A stretch of DNA of 64,000 nucleotides from Gracilariopsis chorda (Eukaryota; Rhodophyta; Florideophyceae; Gracilariales; Gracilariaceae). Positions 22,683 through 35,258 of the stretch are shown in pieces; position 1 is the stretch's first letter; each line of letters begins with the position of its first letter. The position numbers and the translations under genes were made by a program. The stretch is from positions 353,818 through 417,817 of the forward strand of contig NBIV01000043.1 in the NCBI GenBank assembly GCA_003194525.1, in the 5' to 3' direction. Under the pieces are notes generated by a model. The model had not been told where the DNA came from, ran no database searches, and was given only the letters and a program-made list of their open reading frames with translations.

Positions 22683-23466
22683 TGTTCCAGAAGGAGTTCA
22701 GTCACCAAAATTCGACGAAAATGATATGAAAATGAGGCAGTGTGAGGGACTCGATGCTTACACGATAGATCAGAAGCAGTTGGAGATGCTTGATCTGAGC
22801 ACAGCTATGGACTTGAAGCTGATGTCACACAAAATTGAGGTACTGGAGTGGAGAATACTCGACACTCAACAGCGAGGGCGCCAGCGGAGACTGTGTACCC
22901 AAGTCTCAACGCTCGTCCAGACGCGTCTGGTACGCGAATCACAAGTGGAGGTTGGGTCCTCTACACCTGGAATATACTCACAAGTGGCTCTGAAGCACAC
23001 TCGGAAAAGAAAGTAACTTCGTTAAAGCAGGCGCACTGACAGGAGATACTATCTCCGCTACCCTAAGGGTTGAACCCCTGGAACCTGGTAACTCTCTCCA
23101 GGTGAGGTACGAAATTCTTCTGACCTACCCTGTTCTGTGCACTTCAGAACGAGGGGCTTTACAATCCTTACGTGATTTCCCAGGGAAGGTTAATAACTCT
23201 CGCCATAAGTTTTCACCTATACTCCCCCACTGGTCACTTGCAGGAAAATAGCGCGGTCTTCCTCGTCCGCTAAAGCACAGGAGCAGGGATCGGATCAGGC
23301 GCAGGTCGGCTTACCAGAGAAGGGGTCTCTGAACGCTTTGCCTAATTTCACCACAACACCTGTACTTCGACAAGATACGCAAAACTTCTCGCTAGGACAG
23401 CTCCGTTGAACGCAAAAGAAAAGAAATGAAATCAATAGAGCGCGACGTCTGCGAAGAATCGACGAT
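22683..23466 (-). other. Untranslated leader of A1-II
   Basis: Conserved hairpin at 23042-23056 and palindrome CCAGACGCGTCTGG at 22917-22930; no long sense ORF. Confidence 0.75.
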
Positions 23467-23480
23467 CTGGGCCCATAACC
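23467..23480 (-). other. Primer-binding site of A1-II
   Basis: CTGGGCCCATAACC on +, adjacent to the 5' LTR; half-tRNA-Met type. Confidence 0.9.
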
Positions 23481-24283
23481 TGTAATTCTAAATGTAAGTT
23501 GGGCTACGGTAGGGAAGGAAAAGAAAGAAACAAAGAAACAAGAAAAGTAAAAGTGAAGGTTGCCACGCTTGGCGGATGGTTTACTTGGAGCTGCAGCATT
23601 TGCAACTTATATAGCAGATCTTTGTTCCACTACGACTACAAGAAAACCCTATACCACTAAGTGCGGACACCCAATACTACCAATAACATTGAAACATAAC
23701 ATAATTAGGGTTGGGAAAGTGCGTAACAGCTTACCGCAACCATGCATAACAATATTCCAGCACATGCCAACGAAGCACAGTAAGTGAAACTGTCATGCCA
23801 GCATTGTTCCAGCATGCCATATCACCGTATAATCACTTACTTGCATCATCACAACCATGACAAAGCACAAATTCGCATGACACTGCATATGCTACATTGC
23901 CCTAAGTCCATTACCATAATATGATTGCGTGCCTGGCACGTGCCGTGCACTATTGGCACATGTCACCAGTAGTGTCATGCACCTGTACATCACAGGCAGA
24001 AACATTCTATGTGACATGCATCATCCAGTTACCTTGTGCCAAGTGTCCCAAGCCGTGCCCATCGTCCATACACTCCACACCACTTGTAACCACTATAATG
24101 CATATGAGCATTTGCAGTAGCCAATCATATGCCAGTTTCACGTTGGGTTTTGGCACAGGCGCATATGCGCTTTTGCGAAGCAGGTGCCAAAACCCGCCCA
24201 TCGTTAAATGAAACTTTGTTTCCAAGTGGTGTACCATGATGTCCCAAGGCCACCAGGCACTCGAACACGTGTCAACGTCAACA
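23481..24283 (-). repeat. 5' LTR of A1-II
   Basis: 803 bp; its left end TGTAATTCTAAATG is also found at the left end of the solo LTR at 35259, which links those two copies. Confidence 0.94.
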
Positions 24284-27200
24284 GAGATATCCATATTAGC
24301 TCTTGACTTGCCATCACTAATGCGTAATAGTCGGACTGGCCTGTAGACAATGCCACTGACGCCTGCTTACGGGCACCGTAGAAACAAACACATGACCAAA
24401 GTTTGATCATAAAGCCAGACAAAGACTTGCGATCCGTGGTGTCGCCTGCGTAGTCAGAGTCCACATAACCATTCAGCAGCAGGTTCCCAGGGAGATAAAC
24501 AAGTCCATGGTGAGTAGTGCCACGTAAATACCTGAACACGCGCTTCACCGCTGGGTGACAATACCGAGTTGGTGCTTTCTGAAAGCTTGGTATGATAAGT
24601 ACAGGTGCCAATATGTCCAAACGTGTGCGTAATGCCAAGTACAGCAGAGACCCGATCATCTGCCGATACAACTGGGCTTCAAATGGGGACTTGTCCTCCT
24701 CTGCATCAAGCGAGGAAAAGAAGGATTACACCATTGGGCTTCGTGCAGGCTTGCTACATTCCACTCCAAACCGACGTAACATTCTACTGACATACAACCG
24801 CTGTGCTAGTTTCACACCTAACAGTTGGCCATTGGAGTCCATGTTCCAGCTTAATTCAACACCAAGATACATTCTGACACCAGTCTCAACTTGTAGGTCA
24901 TACAGTGACTTGACCTCCTCCATTATGTGGGAACATTGTTCAGCAGTTGGCGTAAGTATAAGAAGGTCATCTACGTATACCAGGATGTATGCGTAAGTGT
25001 TGCCGGCTAGTTTGCGCCTGAAAACACATGGTGCACTGGGTAATTCTTCAAAACCTATGCCTTTAATGTCTGTGCTGAACTTCGTATGCCATGCCAGATG
25101 AGCCTGCCTAAGCCCATATATCGCCTTTAGCAGTTTGTAGCATTGTGACTTGAGACCAAGAATGCCACGCGGGGACATTACCCACACATCTTCTTTGAGT
25201 TCACCATTAAGGAACGCTGTCTTTATGTCAACCTGTGTAACGAACATCTGCATACACAACATCAGGTACAGGAACAAGCGAACCAAATTGAACGAGACAA
25301 CTGGTGCATACGTCTCTAAGTAGTCCTGACCATATGTCTGGCGGTTGCCCCCAGCCACTATTCGAGCTCTAAATCGGTCAACGGAGTCATCTGCGTCACG
25401 TTTCACCTTCAGTATGACATGCGTTGGTAGTGGCTCAGACTTTGGTGAGTCATCAGGAACCCATATAGCCTTTTCTTCTAAAGATGCCAACTCTTCATCA
25501 ATGGCATTTAGCCATTGCTCTCTTTCAGTTGGGGTTGCAGACAATGCTTCCTTTAGTGTGGGATCATCACTCGTGGTCACTTCAACCTCAGATTTGGCCA
25601 TGCCAGCCATATGCCACCAGCGTTGTGGTGCACGCCTTGTGCGACGAGGATACCGTGACTGTGACTCGGAGTCAACATTTTCATGTTATATGTCACCTCC
25701 ATCGTCATTTGACTGCTCTTCATCACTAGAACTGTCCTCGGCAGCATCAAAGTTCACTGTTGCAGGGTCAACCATAATGTCTGTTGGTGCCTCAGGGTGG
25801 TCTGTGGTACCATTCTCTGAGTTTGACATGACGTTCTCAACATCATCAACAGAGAATTCATCCGAACTGATGCTATCCATATCGTTCTCAGAATGATAAG
25901 TACTATCTGATGTGCTTTCGTCATCCATATAGTTGCTGAGATATGGTGCACCAGGGAACCTAGATTCATCAAAAGTGACATGACGGGACCTTACTATTCG
26001 AGGAATTTCGTCGTCATCAGTAACTAGGACCTCATAAACACCATGCTCAAGAGTCTGCAAGTACACTCCCTCAAGTGCACGAGACTCAAACTTGGTGCCG
26101 GGGTTCAGTTTTAATACATATGCAGCACATCCAAATACTCTGACATACTTCAAAGAAGGCCTAGTTCCAGTCACTAGCACATACGGTGTCACGCCAGTCG
26201 TGGAGTGCGGCACTCTATTGCGAACAGAAATAACATGTTTTAGTGCATACGACCACAAACATTCTGGAAGATTTGCTTGAATGAGCAAAGCTCGGGCAGC
26301 TTCCACCATACTGCGATTGATGCGCTCGGCAATAGCATTATGTTCTGGGGTATACGGTGGAGAAAACGATACCTCCTGGAGACCATTTTCGGGATTCTGC
26401 TGCAAGGCAATGTACTCTTCTGCATTTTTAGAGTGCAGTTTTCGAATAAGCACATGTTCTCCTACAAGCTGTTTGAGCTTCTGCCCTACACCCAAGAACA
26501 CTTGTGCAATCTCAGACCTATGCATCATGAACCCAAGTACTGCATATCGCGAGTGATCATCCACAAATGCAGATGCATACTGGAATCGATCTGGGAACGA
26601 TGGCACTAACGGACCCATAATGTCTGAGTGCGCAATGTCTCCAACATTGTCGGCTCTTTCAAGCTTGCCCAGAAATGGCAGTTTATGTGCTTTGCCAAGC
26701 CTACACGATCGATATACCTCCTCCATGCACTTGAGTTTTGGGACTCCGTCGACATGTTCATGAACCTTTTGTAGGTCATGCTCATTCATATGTGCCAGTC
26801 TGCGATGCCACAATGTACTTGTGCTATCGTCTGTTGCAGAAAGCATCTTGGATGTATGCCCATGGTCAATCGGGTTAGGTAGCGTGTGTAAACGGGAACG
26901 ATTATGACGAGTCCCACGTCCAATGTCAAACCCGTCCTCATGTTGTACGCTTACCTCCTTACCACAGAATCGTGACTGGATACCCTTGTCAGCTAAGCGA
27001 CCTACGGATACTAGGTTATATCCAAGATTCGGAACTAGCAGCACTTTCGACAACCTGAAGTTCACATCCGAGAAGGGTAGTATGACATCTCCTTGTTGCG
27101 CGGCAATAACCGTGGTGTTGTCAGCTAGCTCAATTGCCTTCTCTGGTAGGTCAATCAGTGTGTCTGGAACGAACGCAGATACAGAACAGAATAAATGCGA

Positions 27201-28183
27201 CGTAGCACCATTTTCCGCATAAGTATCGATGTGAGTAATAGCTGGCGGTACCACTGAAGACTTCTCACTAGCAACACCAGCAATCTCAACTTTGGACGCT
27301 CTACTGGATGACTTCCCAGAACGCTTTGGCTTCTCAACTGCGTTCACCCTCAGCTGGTCCAAGATTGCTTGTGGCAGATGGTTGTCAGGGTTGTCTGGAT
27401 TCATGTGACATCGGTCTTTGGTATGTCCATCACGGTCGCAGAAGGTGCAGTGGTACCAGTTTCTGCTTCCAGCATCATACGCACGACCAGTGGGGTCGTT
27501 AACAGTGGTCGAATCTGACGCGTTACCATCATTTTCATTACCAATCGATGATCTGCTGTGTCCACTTATACGGGCACCGCCCTTGTTCCTGTTCTTTTTG
27601 CGATTACCAACTCTACCAGAACTACCTGAACCCATTTGACGAGCATTATATTCATCAATCAGGGTTGTCGCCACATAGTCCCATGTCAGTTCGGAGATCT
27701 CCTTGGTCCTAAGTGCTGGTGCAGTTGACTTCAAAGAGCAGTTGGGGTCAATAGAGGCCAGAAGCATAGGTGCTTTGTGAGACTCAGGTATAGCGGCATC
27801 CTTGCCCATGCGGTCCAGCTGCAAGAACAGAGAGGCAAACTGATCCCCATACTTGGACATGTTTTGGCCTTTGTATGACATTCTGAACAGCTGAGTCTGC
27901 ACAGCTATACGAGACACAGTCCTGTTTGAGGCATATCGCGCATCAAGTAGTTCAAGCATGTTACCAGGGTCATCATCCACATCCATAACTACACGCAGTG
28001 GGGCAACACCAAGCGCACAAATGATGATTGCACATGCCTTTTCGCGTTTTGCAAGTATACGGGAAGGGGTCTGGGTCGCACTAGAACCAGACGCTTGTGT
28101 CATTGTGGCACTAGATGACTCCTCCGAACTCGAGACAACAACATTCCAGACACATTTAATTCGACAGGCGGCACGTAGACGGT
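24284..28183 (-). pseudogene. A2-II gag-pol polyprotein, main part
   Basis: A single frame from the middle of gag (LRAACRIK) through RNase H, with TAA at 25686-25688 in the acidic linker and TAA at 24726-24728 after the RT. Key residues are lost: the protease motif DSG reads ENG (27210-27215) and the second integrase Asp reads Lys (LHSKN, 26427-26429). The CCHC knuckle and YVDD remain. RT residues such as LGVELSWNMDS and SLDAEED are shared with the fragment at 63502-64000 rather than with A2-III. The first 30 or so gag codons are cut off by A3-I. Confidence 0.92.
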
Positions 28184-28975
28184 TGTTATTGCAAAGAGAG
28201 GTTAGACCTGACCAAGATAAGAAAGAAAGAAAACGAAACAATACAAAGATGAAGGTTGCCAGGCTTGGGTCGGGTTTACTTGGAGGTGCCTCAAGCACAA
28301 TACTTATAGCACTTTGAGACACCACCTACAACTATCACTAAAACCTAAACGACTAAGCACAGACACCCGATACTACCAATCATCATCTAACATAACACAA
28401 TCATGCATGTAGAAACTCACGGCATCATGTGGCAAACATGCACAACAATGTGCCAGGGCACACTAATCAGGCACAATATGTGCCAGCGCATGCCAACAAA
28501 GCACAACAAGTCACGTGCATGCACATTACCATGACGCAGCACAAGTTCACAGGCCACATTACCATGACGCAGTACAAATTCACTTGCCAACACATCCAGA
28601 AGCATACTCTATCATAAGCTCATGTCGAGCACGTGCAATCGCACATATGCACACGTCAGCAACAATGACCAGCACCTGTAAACTGCACCCGTCACAAGCA
28701 CTCCTTTGCACAGCACACAATTACACTGTGCCAAGTGTGCCGTCACGTTCCATTGATCCAGAGACTCCCTACCACTTGTTAACCTTGTAATGCATAAGAG
28801 CATTTGCAGTAGCCAATCGTATACCCGTTTCACGTTGGGTTTGAGCACAGGAACATATTCTCTTTTGCAAACCACGTGCTCAAAAGTGCCCATCGTCATA
28901 TGCAGGTTTGTTTCCAAGTAGTTGACCATGAGGTCAGAGCACTACCAGGCACTCGACCATGTCCTAACATCAACA
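28184..28975 (-). repeat. 3' LTR of A3-I
   Basis: 792 bp, ends TGTT...CAACA on +. It is clearly related to A1 and A2 LTRs only in blocks: GATTGGCTACTGCAAATG (sense), the block before the TATA region, and the CCAAGTAAAC segment near the U5 end. The GCGCATATGCGC palindrome is degraded. The purine-tract complement CTCCTCGTC follows. Confidence 0.85.
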
Positions 28976-29010
28976 CTCCTCGTCGAGTTCATGGTTAGCA
29001 GCGATTTGCT

Positions 29011-31299
29011 TCATGTCAACGCGTACAAATGTAGAACAAAATGCGTTTGCCGGGTATCTCCACTCGGAAATAACGTCAAGTACAGCAGAGATCTAATGAT
29101 CTGCTGGTATGTGGGAACGTGGATAGGGGCCGTTTCCTCCTCCATAACTACACAAGTGAAAGAGTCCGTTCTCAAGACAAACGTATCATTTCCGTATAGC
29201 ATCGCGCGATCCTTCATAGTAAAAAATTCATAGTCCTTAGTAAATAAAAGGTCATAGACATGATGCTCCAGAGTCTGCAAGTACACTCCCTCAAGTGCAC
29301 GAGACTCGAACTTGGTGCCCGGGCTTATATGTATACCTTTCGCAACACATTCATACACCGTAGAATATTCGAACAAGTGCTTAATACCAGTAACCAAAAG
29401 GTACAGAGCTAAGTCCATAGCAGAAATTGGGACTGCAATGCGGTCCCTTATAACATCCGCTAGTGTAGTAGGAAAGAATGACGCTGCCAACCAGCGTGGT
29501 ACCACTGAGAATTCAAATGGCTTCCCCACTGCTGCAGTCATCAGTTGTGCATTCAAATTATGTCGTACAATGTAGGGTAGTGAGAACGACGTTTCTCGCC
29601 TCTTATACTTTGAATGCTTTGACAGATCAGTGAAATCTTCTGTGTCGTCAACGTGCAAACTTACCACATTCACACGCACTCCTCTGAGCTGCTGGAACTT
29701 TTGTTCGCATGTATTGCCAGTTGGACGCGTTTGACGCACCCCTTCCGGATGCACAAACTCTTTGATGCCACAAGCATTCTCATGAACCTGTTGTAAATGG
29801 CCGTGGCTCATACCAGATGTTCGGGGTTGCGCACTCCTAGTGGCAATGTGACATTCTCGCGCTGCGGGCCAACACTGTTGCCCATGTTCCATTGGACTTG
29901 GAAACATATCCAGCCGAGAACTCTTGTCTCGCAAAACACATCCAATGTCCAAACCATCTCTATATGTGACGATAAGTACACCTGCACGAAATAGAGACTG
30001 AATGCCTTTGTCGGCCATACGACCCACAGACACCAGGTTGTCTCCAAGATCCGGAACAAACAGTACATCTTTCAACCGTAGGTTAGCCCCTGGAAAGGGT
30101 ATGATGACATCCCCTCGCTGTGTGGCAGTGACTTTGGTGTTGTCTGCGAGCTCAACCGTTCGTAGATTAACATCAACCAATGTGTGTGGTACAAACGCTG
30201 ACAGAGAACCGAACAAATGTGAGGTGGCACCGCTGTCTGCATACACCTTCGTACCATCATGTGCAGATGTAGGCGTGGTCAACATCTCACCAACCAGGCC
30301 GGCTATCTCCACCTTTGACGATTTTCGAGACGCTTTTCCGGCGGATTTGGACTTCTCTTCACATTTAGAATTGAGTTGGTCCAAGATAATTTTTGGCAGA
30401 TGGTTGTCCGGGTTGTCGGGATTCATGTGACATCTATCATGGGTGTGCCCGTCGCGGTCACAGAACGTGCAATGATAACCATTCTTGAAAGAGGAAGCGT
30501 AATCGTGCCCAACAAACTCGCTATTACAGTAGTCATCTGCAAGGATATTCACATTTTGAACATCAGTTGGCGACCTACGCGAGACATGAGCAGGACAGTC
30601 GACATTGATCTTGTTCCGTTTGTGATCACAATTGCGCTTGGAACTTCTAGATCCCATCTGACGTGCATTGTACTCGTCGATCATCGTGGTAGCGACATAG
30701 TCCCAGGTGAGCTCCGACATGTTCTTCGTACGAAGAGCTGCAGCAGTGGACTCCAGTGAGCAGTTAGGGTCGATAGATGCTAATAGCATGGGAGCCTTAT
30801 GCGATTCAGGAATGGCCGCATCCTTCCCCATTCTATCCAGTTACGAGAACAATGTGGCAAATTGATCAACATACTCCGACGTATTCTGCCCATTGTACGA
30901 CATTTGGAACATCTGGGTCTGCACAGCGATGCGGGAGACTGTCCGGTTTGAGGCATAACGCGCATCCAACAGTCGAAGCATGCGTCCAGGGTCATCATCG
31001 ACATCCATCACAACGCGCAGTGGGGCATCTCCAAGTGCACAGATGATGATTGCACATGCCTTTTCACGATTTGCAATGAGTCGGGGACTGCTTTGAGCAA
31101 ACCCTGAGCCTGATTCCTGAGTCATAGTGGCACTAGTTGACTGGTCCATACTCGACACCACGACGTTCCAGGCACCTTCGATGCGACATGCAGCACGAAG
31201 TCGGTGTCGCCACAGGGTGTAGTCTTCACCACGCTTACCATGAAAGTGTGGGATCTTAACACCAGGTTTGGTTTCAGACTCAACTTCGGAGTCAGACAT
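29011..31299 (-). pseudogene. A3-I gag-protease ORF with dead integrase region
   Basis: 762 codons from ATG 31299-31297, with one stop, TAA at 30841-30843 (codon 153, Gln in relatives). The CCHC knuckle (C277, C280, H285, C290) and protease D355-S356-G357 lie at the same residue numbers as in intact A2-III, so gag and protease are collinear and kept. From about residue 480 the integrase is barely recognisable: no LWHRRLAH, no VHSD, LHSDN reads LHVDD, and the AER Glu is absent. A block at 656-690 (PGTKFESRALEGVYLQTLEH) is nearly identical to relatives. RT is absent; only a short YQQIIRSLLYLTL remnant precedes the end. Despite this, the frame stays open for about 600 codons after the stop. Confidence 0.85.
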
Positions 31300-31785
31300 A
31301 CTTCCAGAACGCGCTGAAACACCAGAAAAACACAACAAGTGAAGCAGAGTGAGGGACTCGATGCTTCCAAATCGATCACCAGGAAAGTAAAATGGTTGAT
31401 CGCAGACTCAGCCAATAACCACTAGCTGATTACAGATAATGAAAAAGAAACACTGGAGTGGAAATTGACAGCACTCAACAGTGACGGTGTGAGCGGAGAC
31501 GGTATATCAAGCCTCGACGCTCGGCAAAGCACGTCTTGAACGATAGTCACAGGCGGAGTTCGGGTACTCTACACCCGGATTTAACACACGAGTAGCTCAA
31601 AGGCAAACTCGGAAAAGAAAACAAAATGGTAAAGGCGGGCGCACTGACAGGAGATACTATCTCCGCTACCCTAAGGGTGGGACCCCTGGTCCCTGGTTAA
31701 TCTCTCCAGGTGAGGTGCGGTTTCTTCGACCTGCCCTACTCTGCGCACTTCAGAAGCAGGGTGCTCATTCCATACGAGACGTCCC
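31300..31785 (-). other. Leader of A3-I, gag-proximal part
   Basis: Carries the conserved hairpin (GGAGATACTATCTCC on +) at 31650-31664. The 14-bp palindrome of A1/A2 leaders is degraded here. TSD base run GTCCC ends at 31785, followed by the solo B LTR. Confidence 0.7.
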
Positions 31786-32564
31786 TGTTGACAGTAGTAC
31801 CTGTGCTGTCACTGAAAACCAAATGTTCCGGGGAGCATGGGCTGTTTTGGAGGGTACCTCTGCAAAAGCGCATATGCGCGTGTGCGCGAACCCAACGTGA
31901 AACTGGCTTCTGATTGGCTACTGCAAATGTACATATGCAACGTGGTGCGTACAAGTGGTATGCCATAACTGGATCGGTTGGACACACCCACGTGTCCAGC
32001 TACTACAGTGGTCACAGTGTACGTTGTGTGCAGGGGATACTGGTGAAGTGGTTGACACCTGGTACAAGTGGTACAGCAGTGGTTGGTACAATGGTAAGGT
32101 GCGCATGCACTGTCAACAGGTTTACACATGCACGGGTATATTGATGACGTGGGTGTTGTGTGCATTGCCACTTGATGACATGGCACTAACACCACAGCTT
32201 ACGTGCCGACTTACCGTGACGTGTTGACTTAGCGTGATGTGTTGGCATGTGCTGGCGTGTGTTGGAGTCGTGAATTTGTGCCTTGTCATGGTCATGTGTA
32301 TGCACGTAACTATTACGGAACGTTGGTGCGTTGGTGTGCTTTGATGTAATGAGGTTGTGCTGAGCTGGCTATGTCATGTTAGATGATGATTGGTAGTATT
32401 GAGTGTCCCTGCTTAGTGGTTTAGGTTTTACTTGTAGTTGGTGTTCCCGCGCAATTCGAGTTTAGAGTGGTATATAAGATGTGCCTGAAGGACCTCCAAG
32501 TAAATACAAGCTAGAGCTGGCGAACTTCCCTTCCATCCCCTCAACTTCCTTACAACATTCAACA
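31786..32564 (+). repeat. Solo family B LTR
   Basis: 779 bp, TGTTGACAG...TTCAACA, with target duplication GTCCC (31781-31785 and 32565-32569). No internal sequence, so it is the product of LTR-LTR recombination. Inserted in the A3-I leader. Confidence 0.94.
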
Positions 32565-32569
32565 GTCCC

Positions 32570-32601
32570 AGGGAGGTTAGTAACAAACGCGATATGTGTT
32601 C
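32570..32601 (-). other. Leader of A3-I, distal remnant
   Basis: 32 bases continuing the A3-I leader after the solo LTR; ends TGTTC, the left flank of A1-III. Confidence 0.65.
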
Positions 32602-33403
32602 TGTTGACGTTGACACGTGTTTGAGTGCCTGGTGGCCTTGGGACATCATGGTACACCACTTGGAAACAAAGTTTCATTTAACGATGGGCTGTTTTTGGCA
32701 CCTGCTTCGCAAAAGCGCATATGCGCCTGTGCCAAAACCCAACGTGAAACTGGCATATGATTGGCTACTGCAAATGCTCATATGCAGTATAGTGGTTACA
32801 AGTGGTGTGGAGTGTATGGACGATGGGCACGGCTTGGGACACTTGGCACAAGGTAACTGGATGATGCATGTCACATAGAATGTTTCTGCCTGTGATGTAC
32901 AGGTGCATGACAATACTGGTGACATGTGCCAATAGTGCACGGCACGTGCCAGGCACGCAATCATATTATGGTAATGGACTTAGGGCAATGTAGCATATGC
33001 AGTGTCATGCGAATTTGTGCTTTGTCATGGTTATGATGATGCAAGTAAGTGATTATACGGTGATATGGCATGCTGGCACAATGCTGGCATGATGTTTCAC
33101 TTACTGTGCTTCGTTGGCATGTGCTGGAATATTGTTATGCATGGTTGCGGTAAGCTGTTACGCACTTGCCCAACCCTAATTATGTTATGTTTCAATGTTA
33201 TTGGTAGTATTGGGTGTCCGCACTTAGTTGTATAGGGTTTTCTTGTAGTCGTCGTGTAACAAAGATCTGCTAGATAAGTTGCAAATGCTGCAGCTCCAAG
33301 TAAACCATCCGCCAAGCCTGGCAACCTTCACTTTTACTTTTCTTGTTTCTTTGTTTCTTTCTTTTCCTTCCCTACCGTAGCCCAACTTACATTTAAATTT
33401 ACA
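32602..33403 (+). repeat. 5' LTR of A1-III
   Basis: 802 bp (one base deleted in U3 near 33090). Lacks the private variants of the 3' LTR of the same element. Confidence 0.93.
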
Positions 33404-33417
33404 GGTTATGGGCCCAG
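33404..33417 (+). other. Primer-binding site of A1-III
   Basis: GGTTATGGGCCCAG directly after the LTR. Confidence 0.9.
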
Positions 33418-34201
33418 AGCGTCGATTCTTCGCAGACGTCGCGCTCTATTGATTTCATTTCTTTTCTTTTGCGTTCAACGGAGCTGTCCTAGCGAGAAGT
33501 TTTGCGTATCTTGTCGAAGTACAGGTGTTGTGGTGAAATTAGGCAAAGCGTTCAGAGACCCCTTCTCTGGTAAGCCGACCTGCGCCTGATCCGATCCCTG
33601 CTCCTGTGCTTTAGCGGACGAGGAAGACCGCGCTATTTTCCTGCAAGTGACCAGTGGGGGAGTATAGGTGAAAACTTATCGCAACAGTTATTAACCTTCC
33701 CTGGGAAATCACGTAAGGATTGTAAAGCCCCTCGTTCTGAAGTGCACAGAACAGGGTATGTCAGAAGAATTTCGTACCTCACCTGGAGAGAGTTACCAGG
33801 GTCCAGGGGTTCAACCCTTAGGGTAGCGGAGATAGTGTCTCCTGTCAGTGCGCCTGCTTTAACGAAGTTACTTTCTTTTCCGAGTGTGCTTCAGAGCCAC
33901 TTGTGAGTATACTCCAGGTGTAGAGGACCCGACCTCCACCTGTGATTCGCGTACCAGACGCGTCTGGACGAGCGTTGAGACTTGGTTACAGGGTCTCCGC
34001 TGGCGCCCTCGCTGTTGAGTGTCGAGTATTCCCCACTCCAGTACCTCAATTTTGTGTGACATCAGCTTCAAGTCCATAGCTGTGCTCAGATCAAGCATCC
34101 CCAACTGCTTCTGATCTATCGTTTAAGCATCGAGTCCCTCACACTGCCTCATTTTCATATCATTTTCGTCGAATTTTGGTGACTGAACTCCTTCTGGAAC
34201 A
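33418..34201 (+). other. Untranslated leader of A1-III
   Basis: Hairpin GGAGATAGTGTCTCC at 33828-33842, palindrome CCAGACGCGTCTGG at 33954-33967; no long sense ORF. Confidence 0.75.
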
Positions 34202-35258
34202 ATGTCTGACTCCGAAGTTGAGTCTGAAACCACCTCTGGTGTGAAGATCCCACGCTTCCATGGTAAGCGCGGAGAAGATTACACCCTCTGGCGACACCGG
34301 TTACGAGCCGCATGTCGTATTAAAGGTGTCTGGAATGTCGTTTTGGCGAGTTCGGAGTAGTCGTCTACCGCTACAATGACGCAGGCGTCGGGTTCTAGTG
34401 CAACCCAGACTCCCTCCCGTGTACTTGCAAAACGTGAAAAGGCGTGTGCAATCATCATTTGTGCACTTGGAGATGCCCCACTTCGTGTTGTTATGGACGT
34501 CGATGATGACCCCGGTCGGATGCTTCAGCTTCTGGATGCACGATATGCCTCAAATAGGACTGTATCTCGTATCGCCGTACAGACCCAGCTGTTCAGAATG
34601 TCTTATAACGGCCAGAACATGTCCGAGTATGTGGACCAGTTTGCATCTCTTTTCTCCCAATTGGATCGCATGGGAAAGGATGCTGCTATTCCTGAGTCTC
34701 ATAAGGCCCCTATGTTGCTCGCATCTATTGACCCCAACTGCTCCTTGGAGTAACTTGCCGCAGCACTTAGGACCAAGGAGATCTCCGAACTGACCTGGGA
34801 CTATGTGGCAACCACCCTAATTGATGAATACAATGCTCGTCAAATGGGATCTGGCAGTGCATGGAGAGGTCGCAATCGCAAGAAGAACAAGAAAAAGGTA
34901 GTTCCCGAATGGGTGGACACAGCAAACTAGCCAATCGGTCTGAAATTGATGGTAATGCGTCAGATTCCACCGCCGTGAATGACTCAAATGACCGTGCATA
35001 TGCTGCGGGAAGCAAAAACGGATACCACTGCACATTCTGTGAGCGTGATGGACAATCCCAAGACCGGTGTCACATGAATCCAGACAACCCTGACAACCAT
35101 TTGCCACAAGCAATCTTGGATCAACTGAGGCTGAACCCAGTTGCAAAGCCCAGGCGTTCTGGTAAATCGCCACAGAAGGCATCCAAGGTTGAGATTGTCG
35201 GTGTTGCAAGTGAGAAGTCATCAGAGGTACCTCCCACTAAGAGTTCCATCGACACCTA
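34202..35258 (+). pseudogene. A1-III gag, broken
   Basis: Starts at the family ATG (MSDSEVES). Breaks: TAG at 34358-34360, the shared TAA at 34751-34753 (codon 184), and a one-base deletion in the Lys/Asn-rich run near 34890. The CCHC knuckle has lost its His (CTFC-ERDG-Q-SQDR-C). Interrupted in the protease region by a solo LTR; flanking ACCTA is at 35254-35258. Confidence 0.92.

Larger units (their letters stand above)
17081..24283 (-). mobile_element. A1-II, full-length A1 element carrying a foreign insert
   Basis: 7203 bp including a 518-bp insert. Both LTRs are 803 bp and differ at about a dozen places by eye. Target duplication GAGAT on both sides. It lies in the same direction as its A2-II host. 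Four in-frame or insertional lesions; no frameshift seen. Confidence 0.95.
15977..28183 (-). mobile_element. A2-II, family A element split by A1-II and cut by A3-I
   Basis: 3' LTR 15977-16788, coding 16783-17080 and 24284-28183. A1-II sits in its RNase H region with duplication GAGAT (17076-17080, 24284-24288). A3-I is inserted in its gag after 28183 (left flank ACGGT, 28179-28183). Gag N-terminus, leader and 5' LTR of A2-II are not in the window. Confidence 0.9.
28184..32601 (-). mobile_element. A3-I, non-autonomous family A element (gag-protease, no RT)
   Basis: 3' LTR 28184-28975, one ORF 29011-31299, leader 31300-31785 and 32570-32601. The leader is interrupted by a solo B LTR and then ends at the A1-III 5' LTR. 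Its own primer site and 5' LTR are missing from the window, probably lost in the rearrangement at A1-III. Inserted into A2-II gag (left flank ACGGT). The body is only about 2.3 kb instead of 4.3 kb. Confidence 0.85.
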
